Assembly (NCBI GenBank): GCA_903915625.1
Contig: CAIWTN010000005.1
Location: 1 to 43,911, forward strand
DNA length: 43,911 nt
Reading direction: 5' to 3'
Origin: an uncultured Pseudomonadota bacterium
GTDB lineage: Bacteria > Bdellovibrionota_B > Oligoflexia > Oligoflexales > CAIYRB01
Shown in pieces: positions 25,898-35,037 of the stretch. The notes under the pieces are model-generated. The model had not been told where the DNA came from, ran no database searches, and worked only from the letters and a program-made list of their open reading frames with translations. Position numbers and translations under genes: made by a program. Positions within the stretch are counted from its first letter, which is position 1. Each line of letters begins with the position of its first letter.

Positions 25898-26062
25898 TCT
25901 AAAGTCCTCCCGTGTCAGTTACGCTTTTACTCAATTCTAACAGAATTGATGAACAATTCCGTTCCATTCTCTGCCTCGCCTACGCGATATTTTGAATATT
26001 ATAGGCCCTAATGATTAAACCTGATAACCAAAGGCACCGATACCTCTTCTGGAGGTAAGCGT

Positions 26063-27937
26063 TTGGAGCGTCTGAAAAAAATTCTGCGAACAGCTCTAGC
26101 GGAGCGGGCCGTAACTATCAATCTGGTAAGCGGCAGCTCGCCTGATTTGAGCTTTGGGACAGAAAATCGCCTTTTAATTGGTGAAAGTGAGATCGCTGAC
26201 GATTATTTAATGCAACTGCGTGCTGCACTGTTCCCTGGGATTACAGCATCAGCAGACACCCCTCATTTATTGAGCAGTTCTTTGCAAATCGCCAATGTTG
26301 GACGCTTGCAGTTGATCGCTCAGATTACCGCTCCTCTTGCCATTTACATCTACCTACCGCCAGATGGCCAAGCAGCTTTTGACAGTGATTGGCAGCGTCT
26401 AAGCCATCCAGTATCTGCAGAATCTCGACTCTCGCTAGTTATTGGGGAAGCGTCCGACCTTGATCAGTTACTCGGCCACAGTGACACTGATATGAATCAG
26501 CCCGGTGGCTTTATCCCAAATAACCTTCGAGCGGATCTGCCTATTTCACAGCCGCGAGTAGTTACTCCCACTAAAACTGTTCCAGCAGCAACCGTAGCTG
26601 CGACCAAACAAATTTTTCCGCAGAGCAACACTCTGCTGCAAATGCCTGTAGAGGCTATAAAAGAACGCAGCTTAATAACTGAAAATTCTTTGGGTCACTC
26701 AGAAATCATTCAGTCAAAAGCGACTCATCAGGTTATTACCGAACAAGCACCACCTAAACTGAATTTCGGCCCAAGTACCGTTGGTGAAGCAGGAATTAGC
26801 GATGGTCGTAACCGTATCGACCAGATACTCACTGACTTGGTAAGACGGAAGGGTAGCGACTTACACATGACCTGCGGTGAGCCCATCTGTTTTAGAATCG
26901 ATGGGGAAATCATACGTGTCAGTGAGAGTGCCACATCACCCGCCGAGATCGAAGCGTATCTATCGCCAATCATTCCAGTTCGCAACTTAAGCGAACTAAG
27001 CTCAATTAATGACACTGACTTCGCCTATGAAATAAGAAACCTCGGGCGATTCCGCGTAAACGTTTTCCGTGACAAAAACGGTATTGGCAGCGTCATGCGC
27101 CATATCCCTTCGACTATCCTGACTGCAGATCAGCTTAATTTACCCCCAGCAATCACTAAGTTCTGTTCCTTATCCAAAGGCCTGGTTCTGGTAACTGGCC
27201 CTACAGGTAGCGGTAAATCCACAACTTTGGCTGCAATGATCGATTTGATAAATAAGAAACGTGCGGATCATATCCTTACGATCGAGGATCCAATCGAGTT
27301 TGTTCACCCTCAGCAACGGGCCTTGGTTAATCAAAGAGAAGTTCACAAGCACACAGGCTCGTTCGCTCGCGCGCTAAAAGCCGCCCTGCGCGAGGACCCA
27401 GATATCGTTTTAATTGGCGAGATGCGTGACCTAGAAACTGTTGCCATCGGGATTGAAACAGCAGAAACTGGTCATCTAGTCTTTGGCACACTCCACACGA
27501 ACACCGCCGTCTCAACAGTGGACCGTATTATTGATCAGTTTCCTACGGACAGACAGCAGCAAATAAGGATGATGCTCTCATCGTCTCTTAAAGGGGTCGT
27601 TGCACAAACTCTGCTAAAAAAGAAAAATGGTGGTCGTGTTGCCGCTCACGAAATCCTAGTAACCAACGACGCTGTCTCTGCGATGATTCGCGAAGGCAAG
27701 AATCACATGATCTCGAATCACATGCAGACACAAAAGCAGGACGGCAACATCTTACTCAACGAGTCACTTTTTAAGCTCGTCCGTGATGGTATCGTTGATC
27801 AAGAGGACGCTCTCCGCAAAGCCGTCGATAAAAATGGCTTGCTCGACATCATGAAGCGAGCTGGTATAGCCGGGCCAACACCTGCGACGCCTGCAACTCC
27901 CCCTAGGCCACCAGCGAACTCACCGGGCCGAGGGTGA
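26063..27937 (+). CDS. PilT-like type IV pilus retraction ATPase with extra N-terminal half
   Basis: A 624-residue protein; the start is TTG with GGAGG seven bases upstream. Residues about 250-590 are a full PilT/PilU-type ATPase: SDLHMTCGEP, FRIDGE, FRVNVFRD, Walker A GPTGSGKST (379-387), the Asp box with EDPIEFVH, Walker B DIVLIGEMRD (447-456) and His box GHLVFGTLHTN (470-480). Such ATPases power pilus retraction and twitching at the inner membrane. PilT itself is about 345 residues, so about 245 residues are extra at the front; the first 115 look like a decayed copy of the PilT N-terminal domain, followed by a Thr/Gln-rich linker. The C-terminus is Pro/Thr-rich. No pilus gene adjoins it. 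Confidence 0.85.
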   Translation: MERLKKILRTALAERAVTINLVSGSSPDLSFGTENRLLIGESEIADDYLMQLRAALFPGITASADTPHLLSSSLQIANVGRLQLIAQITAPLAIYIYLPPDGQAAFDSDWQRLSHPVSAESRLSLVIGEASDLDQLLGHSDTDMNQPGGFIPNNLRADLPISQPRVVTPTKTVPAATVAATKQIFPQSNTLLQMPVEAIKERSLITENSLGHSEIIQSKATHQVITEQAPPKLNFGPSTVGEAGISDGRNRIDQILTDLVRRKGSDLHMTCGEPICFRIDGEIIRVSESATSPAEIEAYLSPIIPVRNLSELSSINDTDFAYEIRNLGRFRVNVFRDKNGIGSVMRHIPSTILTADQLNLPPAITKFCSLSKGLVLVTGPTGSGKSTTLAAMIDLINKKRADHILTIEDPIEFVHPQQRALVNQREVHKHTGSFARALKAALREDPDIVLIGEMRDLETVAIGIETAETGHLVFGTLHTNTAVSTVDRIIDQFPTDRQQQIRMMLSSSLKGVVAQTLLKKKNGGRVAAHEILVTNDAVSAMIREGKNHMISNHMQTQKQDGNILLNESLFKLVRDGIVDQEDALRKAVDKNGLLDIMKRAGIAGPTPATPATPPRPPANSPGRG

Positions 27938-28143
27938 CGCAAAGTCACGTTTCCACTCCGTTACCGATGGGGAATAATTGCCTAGCGGAAAGACAGCTGG
28001 CCAATAACAGCATGAAATCATGGCCCGATTACCTTCCCTAGCGCTTTTAACCTTCGGTTCATGGCCTCACCATCGCCACGATGATAAACTATATTATCGC
28101 GATATTACTTAGCGTTGATCAAAAAATCTGACGACAAGGATCT

Positions 28144-30006
28144 ATGAACCAGTCAATCAGCGAATCTAAATATTTTACATGGATCGTGATTCCAATAATA
28201 GGACTGGCAATCATAGCCCTCCACTTTAACGGACTACTACGCGCCCCAATGAATGATGTCATATGGGGAATTTCGATCTCCGCTGACCCGATCGGCGAGC
28301 TATCCAATATCCATGATTTCCTTTTACAAGCGGCCAATGGGTGCATTGACCACAACACCTCACACAACTATCCCTTTGGCGCACTTAGTCACACCAGCCT
28401 TTCTAGATATCTAGTTGCGCCGTATATAATTGCTACTTTGATAGCCGCTATAACCAAGAGTCTGATGTTGTCTTACAACATAATGATTATGTCGATTGTA
28501 TTTTTAAACTACGTTATCACCTACTATGCTAGCAGGAAAATCCTAAATGATCCGATCGTAGCGCTGATACCAGCAGTTCTGATATCTTTTAGCGCCTATG
28601 CATATAGCCATTACTGGGCCCATTTTGGTCTGATGCCTGTTTTTTATTTCCCCTGCTTTTTATTATTATTTTACCGCGTACAAGAACAGCCGGGCAGAAT
28701 CATTACATGCTTCGGCGCAGCTTTCACAATGGCTGCCAGCTTATATAGCAGTCCCTACTATTTTTATTTCTTATTCTGGATGGCCTTTGCCATTTTTGTT
28801 TGCTTTTTAGCCCAAAAAACAAACCAGCAATCGACGAGAAATATAGTCCTCTCGAACGCTCTATGCGTCATTTTTACCATTCTACTTTCCGCACCTTATA
28901 TCAAAGAAAATTTTTTCCCTGACATGACCGAAGCATGGTACCAAAAGCCTGCTACTAATTATGGTGACAATTTATACTATCTCATAAATTACTCAGCCAG
29001 ACCGAGTGACTATATACTGCCCAATGTCCACAACGTATTTTTCGGGGATTATTTTCGCCCATATATCGCAGATGCAAATAATGCGAGAAATTGGTGGTCG
29101 GATGAATTCGCTATTTCTATCGGGATCTTTCCCACTCTTTTTTGCGCGATTATCATCCTCTCTTGGCTATGTCGCCCACGATTACTTCACCCACGACTGA
29201 AAACCTTGCGGGAGTCAATTCTGGGACCAGTTAGCTCTGCAAAAGAAGAGCATACGGGAATTTTTTATGCCCTTTTGATCACGATGTTCATCGCATTTTT
29301 CCTAAGCCTACCGCCCACCCTCACCGTCTTCGACCACGCCATACCGATGCCCAATGAGATTTTTAGACATGTAGTTCCTTTCCGGTCGTATTCCAGATTT
29401 GCTCTTCCTTTTTTAGTAGCTCTGTCCATACTCATCGCCTTAGTGGTCAAAAAAACAAAACATCGCAACACCTGGGTCACTTTGTTTGTGGCATTTTGTG
29501 TCTTTGAAAGCTTTCCGAAGACTATGCTGCATTCAGTATCAACAGAGAAGCCTTACCTTCGCTATCTCCGCTCTCGCCCTGAAAACGTCATAATGCGTTT
29601 TGAACGTCAAAATGTAAGACTGCAAAGAATCATCGATCTCGAGGTCATTTTAACGGGAAAAAAGACTATCAATGGCGATATAAACTTTAATTACGGCTAT
29701 ACAGAATGGGCATTGGAGCCGCAGATAGCTAAATTCAATCTTGGCCAACTCGGGCAGTTAGGGGCAGAGCTGCTTTTAGTAAACGGAAAACTTTCTATAC
29801 CGCCAAAAGAGCAGTCCTCACTGTATCTTCTTGCCGAGTTTCCTGAGGACGATATCCAAATCTGGAAAATCATCGCCGGGAATGACCCGCGTCTCACCAG
29901 CGCATTTCAACCATTCATTGAGCGCGCGCGCGTTGACCAGTGCTTTGTGGCTCCAAAATCTTCAGTTCAAGAGGCTCTTCAAACGCTAATTAAAATTGCC
30001 TCTTGA
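28144..30006 (+). CDS. Polytopic membrane protein, GT-C glycosyltransferase-like
   Basis: A 620-residue protein with about ten to twelve hydrophobic spans, beginning FTWIVIPIIGLAIIALHF. After the last spans (near 430-460) comes a soluble tail of about 150 residues. The layout, with many spans, a first large loop (about 35-75, containing Asp and His) and a soluble end, is that of GT-C or O-mannosyltransferase-like enzymes that use lipid-linked sugars. No signature proves this. AAGGA precedes the ATG. Hand counts of two 60-base rows (28501, 28981) give 35 and 42 per cent G+C, against 50-58 per cent in three rows at 18, 22 and 38 kb. It faces the methyltransferase gene convergently with 32 bases between. 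Confidence 0.6.
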   Translation: MNQSISESKYFTWIVIPIIGLAIIALHFNGLLRAPMNDVIWGISISADPIGELSNIHDFLLQAANGCIDHNTSHNYPFGALSHTSLSRYLVAPYIIATLIAAITKSLMLSYNIMIMSIVFLNYVITYYASRKILNDPIVALIPAVLISFSAYAYSHYWAHFGLMPVFYFPCFLLLFYRVQEQPGRIITCFGAAFTMAASLYSSPYYFYFLFWMAFAIFVCFLAQKTNQQSTRNIVLSNALCVIFTILLSAPYIKENFFPDMTEAWYQKPATNYGDNLYYLINYSARPSDYILPNVHNVFFGDYFRPYIADANNARNWWSDEFAISIGIFPTLFCAIIILSWLCRPRLLHPRLKTLRESILGPVSSAKEEHTGIFYALLITMFIAFFLSLPPTLTVFDHAIPMPNEIFRHVVPFRSYSRFALPFLVALSILIALVVKKTKHRNTWVTLFVAFCVFESFPKTMLHSVSTEKPYLRYLRSRPENVIMRFERQNVRLQRIIDLEVILTGKKTINGDINFNYGYTEWALEPQIAKFNLGQLGQLGAELLLVNGKLSIPPKEQSSLYLLAEFPEDDIQIWKIIAGNDPRLTSAFQPFIERARVDQCFVAPKSSVQEALQTLIKIAS

Positions 30007-30038
30007 GCAATGCCTTAAGCCAGATGAATGTACTAATA

Positions 30039-30737
30039 TTACGCCTCGCAAATTATTAAATTAACAGGCGCTAAACTTGGTGAGTTTTTCCAAATTGAGT
30101 GAAACCGACCACCACTAGTTCCGATGATATCGAGTATTTTTAATCCGTGATATCGCACTAGTTCTCTCGCCGCACGAGAAGTAATGCCCCGGATATGGTG
30201 GATTGGCCGATTTGTCGGATTATTAAAATCCCCGAAAATGCCGGCGCCAAAATTGGCTCTCTCATTGCTCACTTCAAGAATATGAGGCTGAAAGCCCATT
30301 AGGAGTTCCAATCGCGAATATAAGGACGAAAGATTAGGAAATGAAAGCGCGACGACACCGCCCTTGCGGCAATATCGGACCGCATTCTGAATCAAGACGT
30401 CCGTCCTATCCACATGTTCAATCACCTCAAATAAACAAACCATGTCGAATTTTACATTTCCGCCAAGGTCTAACTCAGACTCAATATCCGCGACGCTAAA
30501 TCGATTAATTATCGTTGGTACGATTTCCGGCTGAATTCGATCAATCGACCAGATTTCTAAATCACTATTTAGCTCGCGGCAATACGCCTCAAATGTAAAC
30601 GAAATTCCTGAACCTAAATTCAAAAGACTGCCGTAGCGCTTTATGAATGGACTCAGATAACTGTAAAAAGGCCAAAAAACATTTGCCTCTCCGCGCATCA
30701 GCGAGCGATTAACAACAGTACCATCTGATTTTTGCAT
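30039..30737 (-). CDS. Class I SAM-dependent methyltransferase
   Basis: A 232-residue methyltransferase of the type 11/12 family. The SAM site is LLNLGSGISFTFEAYCREL with Asp at the end of the second strand (WSIDRI); KFDMVCLFEVIEHVDR is the usual post-II motif, and CRKGGVVALSFPN is motif III. Substrates cannot be read. Within a glycosyltransferase group it probably methylates a sugar or a lipid-linked sugar. It follows the GT2 gene at 30775-31584 by 37 bases on the same strand; AAGGA lies eight bases before its ATG. Confidence 0.8.
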   Translation of the reverse strand: MQKSDGTVVNRSLMRGEANVFWPFYSYLSPFIKRYGSLLNLGSGISFTFEAYCRELNSDLEIWSIDRIQPEIVPTIINRFSVADIESELDLGGNVKFDMVCLFEVIEHVDRTDVLIQNAVRYCRKGGVVALSFPNLSSLYSRLELLMGFQPHILEVSNERANFGAGIFGDFNNPTNRPIHHIRGITSRAARELVRYHGLKILDIIGTSGGRFHSIWKNSPSLAPVNLIICEA

Positions 30738-30774
30738 ACGGCAATCCTTGCACTAAGCCTCGCCAATTATTTAA

Positions 30775-31584
30775 TCATTTCGCTCGAGCCAGATAAACCA
30801 AACCGACTAAAAATCGGAGAAAAAGCATCGATGTCGCTAGTATGGGATGCCCCAACATCCGCAAGAACTTGCCATTCTCCAAGTAAACCCCTATATATCG
30901 ATATTTTACTCCTAACTGCTTATGAATAACCGGGTGATCTGGGCCCCATTTTTTCACGTACTCATTGAACGACTTTGTGTAATAGCTCTTTTTACGAATA
31001 TAGGTCCAAAAACTAAAGTCACCCTCGTTATGAAACAATGGTGATCTAATAATTGCTACCGGCCCATGCTGCCTCACTCTCAAATCAAAGTCCCAATCTT
31101 CTGGGCCCACAAAACTTTCATCAAATCCGCCGATATCAAGAAAGATAGATCGTCTAACAAACCGCACAGCATCGATGACGGTTCCATCGTAGAAGCCCCG
31201 CTCAAAACGCCTGACACTTATCCAAAAACCATTTCCAATGACTGTCTCTGGAATATATAGACCAGCAAGAATTTGATCCTGTTCCATTTTTTCGACGCAC
31301 TCTTTAATTACCTCAGGCGACAGAGTCATATCTGCGTCAAGATAAAGAGCATATTTTCCGGATCCCGATTTAATCCCGTAGTTCCGCTGAGCACTTCGCT
31401 CTGGTCCAATATTGTAGACAAAAGAAGTAAACTCTCGACTAATTTCTTTAGTCTTATCCTTGGAATCATTGTCCACTACAATGACTTCAAAATCTTTATA
31501 TGACTGTCTCGCAATGCTTTGCAGACAAGCTCGAATATTTTTCTCTTCATTTTTTGTAGAAATTACTACAGAGACTTTTGGCAT
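30775..31584 (-). CDS. GT2 family glycosyltransferase
   Basis: A 269-residue family 2 glycosyltransferase: VSVVISTKNEEKNIRACL at the start, IVVDNDSKDKT, then the metal-binding LYLDADM motif (D-x-D) and FVGPEDWDFDLR in the acceptor half. It transfers a sugar from a nucleotide sugar to a lipid-linked or surface acceptor. The C-terminus is hydrophobic (LRFLVGLVYLARAK), so it may associate with the membrane. GAGAGGG precedes the ATG. It is divergent from the second GT2 gene, with 258 A+T-rich bases between. Confidence 0.88.
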   Translation of the reverse strand: MPKVSVVISTKNEEKNIRACLQSIARQSYKDFEVIVVDNDSKDKTKEISREFTSFVYNIGPERSAQRNYGIKSGSGKYALYLDADMTLSPEVIKECVEKMEQDQILAGLYIPETVIGNGFWISVRRFERGFYDGTVIDAVRFVRRSIFLDIGGFDESFVGPEDWDFDLRVRQHGPVAIIRSPLFHNEGDFSFWTYIRKKSYYTKSFNEYVKKWGPDHPVIHKQLGVKYRYIGVYLENGKFLRMLGHPILATSMLFLRFLVGLVYLARAK

Positions 31585-31734
31585 ATAGAACCCTCTCGGA
31601 TCAGGTCAATAATTTTCTTTGCTTTTAAAGTTAAATTCAAAAATTTAATATTTATAGTTTACCTTTGATCGCATCATCAGGCTAAACTAGCGCTCGCTTA
31701 GAGCACCAGCAATCGGCTGGAAGTCGACACCTAT

Positions 31735-31763
31735 TTGCCGCTGCATCTGGGCCCTGGTACAAT
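31735..31763 (+). promoter_or_regulatory. Sigma-70-like promoter for the GT2/flavin reductase/radical SAM operon
   Basis: TTGCCG at 31735-31740 and TACAAT at 31758-31763 are separated by exactly 17 bases, a good match to the sigma-70 consensus (4 of 6 and 5 of 6). Transcription would begin near 31770, about 70 bases before the ATG at 31843. A short inverted repeat (GAGGA, three bases, TCCTC at 31766-31778) spans that start point and may affect initiation or the leader. Confidence 0.5.
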
Positions 31764-31842
31764 AGGAGGATATTCCTCGGCTAAAATCACGATGAAATTT
31801 CGTTAATTTCGCCCTAATTCAGATAACACTGAAAGAGCTGGC

Positions 31843-32829
31843 ATGGGATTTTCCATCATAATTCCAGTGAAGGAAATCAACGCCTATATCCGCGAATCGA
31901 TTCCTATCACACTGAAACTCGACTATTCAGAGTTTGAAATTATCATTTTACCCAACGATCCTGTAAGCGAACAGGATCTACCGCCATACCTCAAGGATCC
32001 TCGCGTCAGTATCATCGCCACAGGCCGCGTCAGCCCGGCTGTCAAACGCGACATTGGAGCGAAACATAGTAGCTATGATTACCTAGCCTTTCTTGACGAC
32101 GACGCATTCCCCCAATCAGACTGGCTAAAAGTTGCAGAAACTACATTGAGAGAGCGTCAGGTCGAAGCACTGGGTGGTCCAGCAATCACCCCAAAAAATA
32201 GCTCGCTGGGTGAGCAAGCTTCAGGGCTCTTTTTCGAGACATTAGTCGGTGGAGGCGGTTTATCTTATCGCTACAAACCTGTAAAAAAGTCATTTTTTGT
32301 CGATGATTACCCGACGGTCAATTTAATAGTATCGAAATCAAGCTTCGACTCTATCGGTGGATTCGATAACAACTACTGGCCAGGTGAAGACACCAAATTT
32401 TGCCTTGATCTGGTCAATGCCGGATACAAGATCCTTTATGTTCCCGAATTGATAGTTTGGCATCATCGCCGGGAACTCTTGCTTCCACACCTCAAGCAAG
32501 TAGGTGGATACGGAAGGCACCGCGGCTATTTCGCTCGAACTTTTCCGAAAACGTCACTGCGACCAACTTATTTCGCTCCAAGCGTTTTTGCCTTAGGAAA
32601 CTTTTCTCTAGCCATCTTATCTATCTGGTCAGCATTTTTTTTAAAAATCTGGATATGTTTGTTAATCATTTATTTCGGCGCATGTACGATTGATGTTTTC
32701 TCGAGAACGAAACGACCAATCCTCGGCTTCCTCACGACAATGGTAACCTTCTGCTCGCATATGACTTATGGATGTATGTTTTTGCGCGGACTTTTTTCTT
32801 CGTCTCATTTTCGCAGTCACCTTAGGTAA
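31843..32829 (+). CDS. GT2 family glycosyltransferase with C-terminal membrane spans
   Basis: A 328-residue family 2 glycosyltransferase. FSIIIPVKEINAYIRESI opens the nucleotide-binding fold; AFLDDDAFPQSDW holds the D-x-D-type metal site; FVDDYPTVNLIV and WPGEDTKFCLDL are the catalytic-half motifs. At the end are two or three hydrophobic spans (from SVFALGNFSLAILSIW to TMVTFCSHMTYGCMFL), anchoring it in the inner membrane. First gene of a three-gene operon with the flavin reductase-like gene (11-base gap) and the radical SAM gene. Confidence 0.87.
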   Translation: MGFSIIIPVKEINAYIRESIPITLKLDYSEFEIIILPNDPVSEQDLPPYLKDPRVSIIATGRVSPAVKRDIGAKHSSYDYLAFLDDDAFPQSDWLKVAETTLRERQVEALGGPAITPKNSSLGEQASGLFFETLVGGGGLSYRYKPVKKSFFVDDYPTVNLIVSKSSFDSIGGFDNNYWPGEDTKFCLDLVNAGYKILYVPELIVWHHRRELLLPHLKQVGGYGRHRGYFARTFPKTSLRPTYFAPSVFALGNFSLAILSIWSAFFLKIWICLLIIYFGACTIDVFSRTKRPILGFLTTMVTFCSHMTYGCMFLRGLFSSSHFRSHLR

Positions 32830-32840
32830 GGAAGCCTTGT

Positions 32841-33491
32841 ATGCGGCGAGGTCTTCATAAAGTAATTGGCATTGATCTACTAACAGATCACACATTTTCG
32901 CTTCGCTTAGAACGGAAGGATGTGACCTTTTTAGCTGGCCAGTGTTTCAATATAGGACTTCCAGACACAGCGGTGAATCGCGAGTATTCTTCTTACTCTA
33001 GCGTCTTCGACGATGAACTACAGTTTTTAGTTCGAGAAATTGAAGGCGGGCAAGTCAGCCCTAAACTTAAATTATTGAAACCAGGTGACTCTGTTGAAGT
33101 TGATGGAGCATATGGTCTCTTCACAATAGATCCAGCATTGGTTCCTGGTCATTCATTCTATTTTATCGGAACAGGCACAGGAATTGCACCATTCCATTGT
33201 TTTGTGAAGTCCTTCCGTGGATTAGATTACAAAATCATTCACGGAACACGTTACGCAAACGAAGCTTATAACCGACTTGATTACAGCAAAGGTAGATATA
33301 TCAATTGTGCTACCCGCGATAAAACGGCGGATTTTAACGGAAGGGTGACCGAATACTTGCTAGCAAATCCACCGCCACAATCCGCAATATATTATCTGTG
33401 CGGAAACCGGAATATGATCAACGACGTATACGATATCCTGAGAGAGCTAGATATCTCGAGTAGCCAAATAATCACAGAAGTATTCTTCTGA
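32841..33491 (+). CDS. Ferredoxin reductase-like FAD/NAD(P) oxidoreductase
   Basis: A 216-residue two-domain flavoprotein of the ferredoxin-NADP+ reductase superfamily. FAD site REYS at 47-50 (REYSSYSS), then GDSVEVDGAYG; NAD(P) site GTGTGIAPF at 110-118; and LCGNRNMI near 187-193. The protein ends in aromatic residues (TEVFF), the position where such enzymes often stack on the flavin. There is no 2Fe-2S domain, so it must pass electrons to a separate protein. It lies 11 bases after a GT2 gene and 10 bases before a radical SAM gene, and the latter needs an electron donor. That pairing is my inference. AAGGA precedes the ATG at 32841. Confidence 0.85.
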   Translation: MRRGLHKVIGIDLLTDHTFSLRLERKDVTFLAGQCFNIGLPDTAVNREYSSYSSVFDDELQFLVREIEGGQVSPKLKLLKPGDSVEVDGAYGLFTIDPALVPGHSFYFIGTGTGIAPFHCFVKSFRGLDYKIIHGTRYANEAYNRLDYSKGRYINCATRDKTADFNGRVTEYLLANPPPQSAIYYLCGNRNMINDVYDILRELDISSSQIITEVFF

Positions 33492-33501
33492 AGGGGCCGT
33501 C

Positions 33502-35037
33502 GTGAAGGTTGCCATTTCCTATCCACCTATCGTCAATGCCCGTGGTCAGAAGGCCATGGTTTCGCAGAATAGAAACGTACAATTTTTTAAGACACCAACG
33601 TACCTTCTTCCCGTAGTTCACGCTCAAGCTGCAACATGGCTTAAACAGCTTCGCTTTGAGGTGATATGGGACGATGGGAACGCGCAGCTAAAAAGCTATG
33701 AGCAATGGTTCAATGATCTCGTCAAAGCCAAACCTGACGTGATTATTTTTGAGAGCACCACCCCGGTGATGAAGTTTTATTGGCGGACAACTGACGCACT
33801 AAAGAAAATCCTGCCAAACACGATTTTTATTATGACGGGATATCATTCTATGCGGCGGCCCGAGGAGACGCTAGAGCTATCGCAAACTGATATTGTTCTC
33901 AGAAGCAATCACGTTGACTTCGTTCTTGCAAAGTTAATACCCTTCATTGCCAATAATCCAGATTGGCGCATCACTTGTAATCTAGAAGGTCTTGCGATCC
34001 GAGAAGGCGCTAGCAAGATTCGCTCGACCGGTCATTTTCGACAGGTGGAGCCCCTGGAACGATCGCCTATGGTAGATCGTGACCTGGTGCAGTGGAAAAA
34101 TTATGCCTTTGAGAACGGAAATTACCTTCAGACCCCTGGTACCTATGCAACCAGCGTAATTCGTGACTGCATGTTCGGTAAGTGTACGTTCTGTCGATAC
34201 AACGGCCCCGACCTGACGTTTTCGGTACTTCCTGTGGAGAAAAGTCTTGATGAATACGAAAGACTAATCAACGAACACGGTGTCAAAGAGATTTTTGATG
34301 ATTCTGGCGTTTGGTATCGTGGCAAGGAGGCCCGGGAATTCGCACAGGGCATTATCAAACGCGGCCTACACAAAAAGGGCTGCTACTTCGGTTTTAATAC
34401 CCGCTTTGAGTATCTCGACAAAGAGACTATCGAACTACTTGCAAAGGCCAACTTTCGTTTTGTATTGATCGGCTTAGAAGCGGCTGATGAAGAGACTTTG
34501 ACGCGATTAAACAAAGGCTATCAACTCCAGCACGTCGAACGCAGCCTAAAATGGATGAGCGACGCTGGGTTGCACCCGCATCTGACTATTATGGTCGGGT
34601 ACTACTGGCAAACTAGTGAGCAGCTCAAAAAGACTGTCGACCTCGTCAAGAGCCTGATGTTTCGAGGACTAGCCAGGACCCTACAGGTGACTCTTTGCAC
34701 ACCGCTCGACTACACCCCTTATCATCAGGAATGCATCCAGAATAAGGTGCTCCAGACAGACAACTATGACGACTTTGACATGAGTAAACTCATAGTAAAA
34801 ACCCCGATTCCCCATGCGGAATATTATCAGGCAGTCAGGGAGATGTATGGCATCGCATTTCATCCCCGATTCTTACTAAGGCAGCTCCGTTTTTTGCTGA
34901 CCTTCAAACGCAGAGATTGGCAATTTCTTTTCACGTACGGCATTCGCGCAATTCGCCGCGTTCGTAATCATATGTTTAATTTAACAAGAGGAGAGGGTTT
35001 GGCTATACCAGACCCTGAGGCACCTACCCCACTTTGA
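33502..35037 (+). CDS. B12-binding-type radical SAM protein
   Basis: A 511-residue protein starting at GTG (AAGGGG nearby). Residues about 1-145 form a cobalamin-binding-like Rossmann domain (MTGYHSMRRPEETL matches the late G-G-x-H segment), but the DxHxxG base-off motif is absent. The radical SAM core has Cys223, Cys228 and Cys231 (RDCMFGKCTFCRYN), a C-x4-C-x2-C spacing seen in a subset of B12-type enzymes rather than the standard C-x3-C-x2-C. Further family text is IFDDSGVWYRG, FGFNTRFEYLD, LIGLEAADEETLTRLNKG and MVGYYWQT. Such enzymes methylate or rearrange difficult carbons. Within a glycan cluster the substrate may be a lipid or sugar. Its stop abuts the stop of the convergent aminopeptidase gene with no gap. 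Confidence 0.85.
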   Translation: MKVAISYPPIVNARGQKAMVSQNRNVQFFKTPTYLLPVVHAQAATWLKQLRFEVIWDDGNAQLKSYEQWFNDLVKAKPDVIIFESTTPVMKFYWRTTDALKKILPNTIFIMTGYHSMRRPEETLELSQTDIVLRSNHVDFVLAKLIPFIANNPDWRITCNLEGLAIREGASKIRSTGHFRQVEPLERSPMVDRDLVQWKNYAFENGNYLQTPGTYATSVIRDCMFGKCTFCRYNGPDLTFSVLPVEKSLDEYERLINEHGVKEIFDDSGVWYRGKEAREFAQGIIKRGLHKKGCYFGFNTRFEYLDKETIELLAKANFRFVLIGLEAADEETLTRLNKGYQLQHVERSLKWMSDAGLHPHLTIMVGYYWQTSEQLKKTVDLVKSLMFRGLARTLQVTLCTPLDYTPYHQECIQNKVLQTDNYDDFDMSKLIVKTPIPHAEYYQAVREMYGIAFHPRFLLRQLRFLLTFKRRDWQFLFTYGIRAIRRVRNHMFNLTRGEGLAIPDPEAPTPL

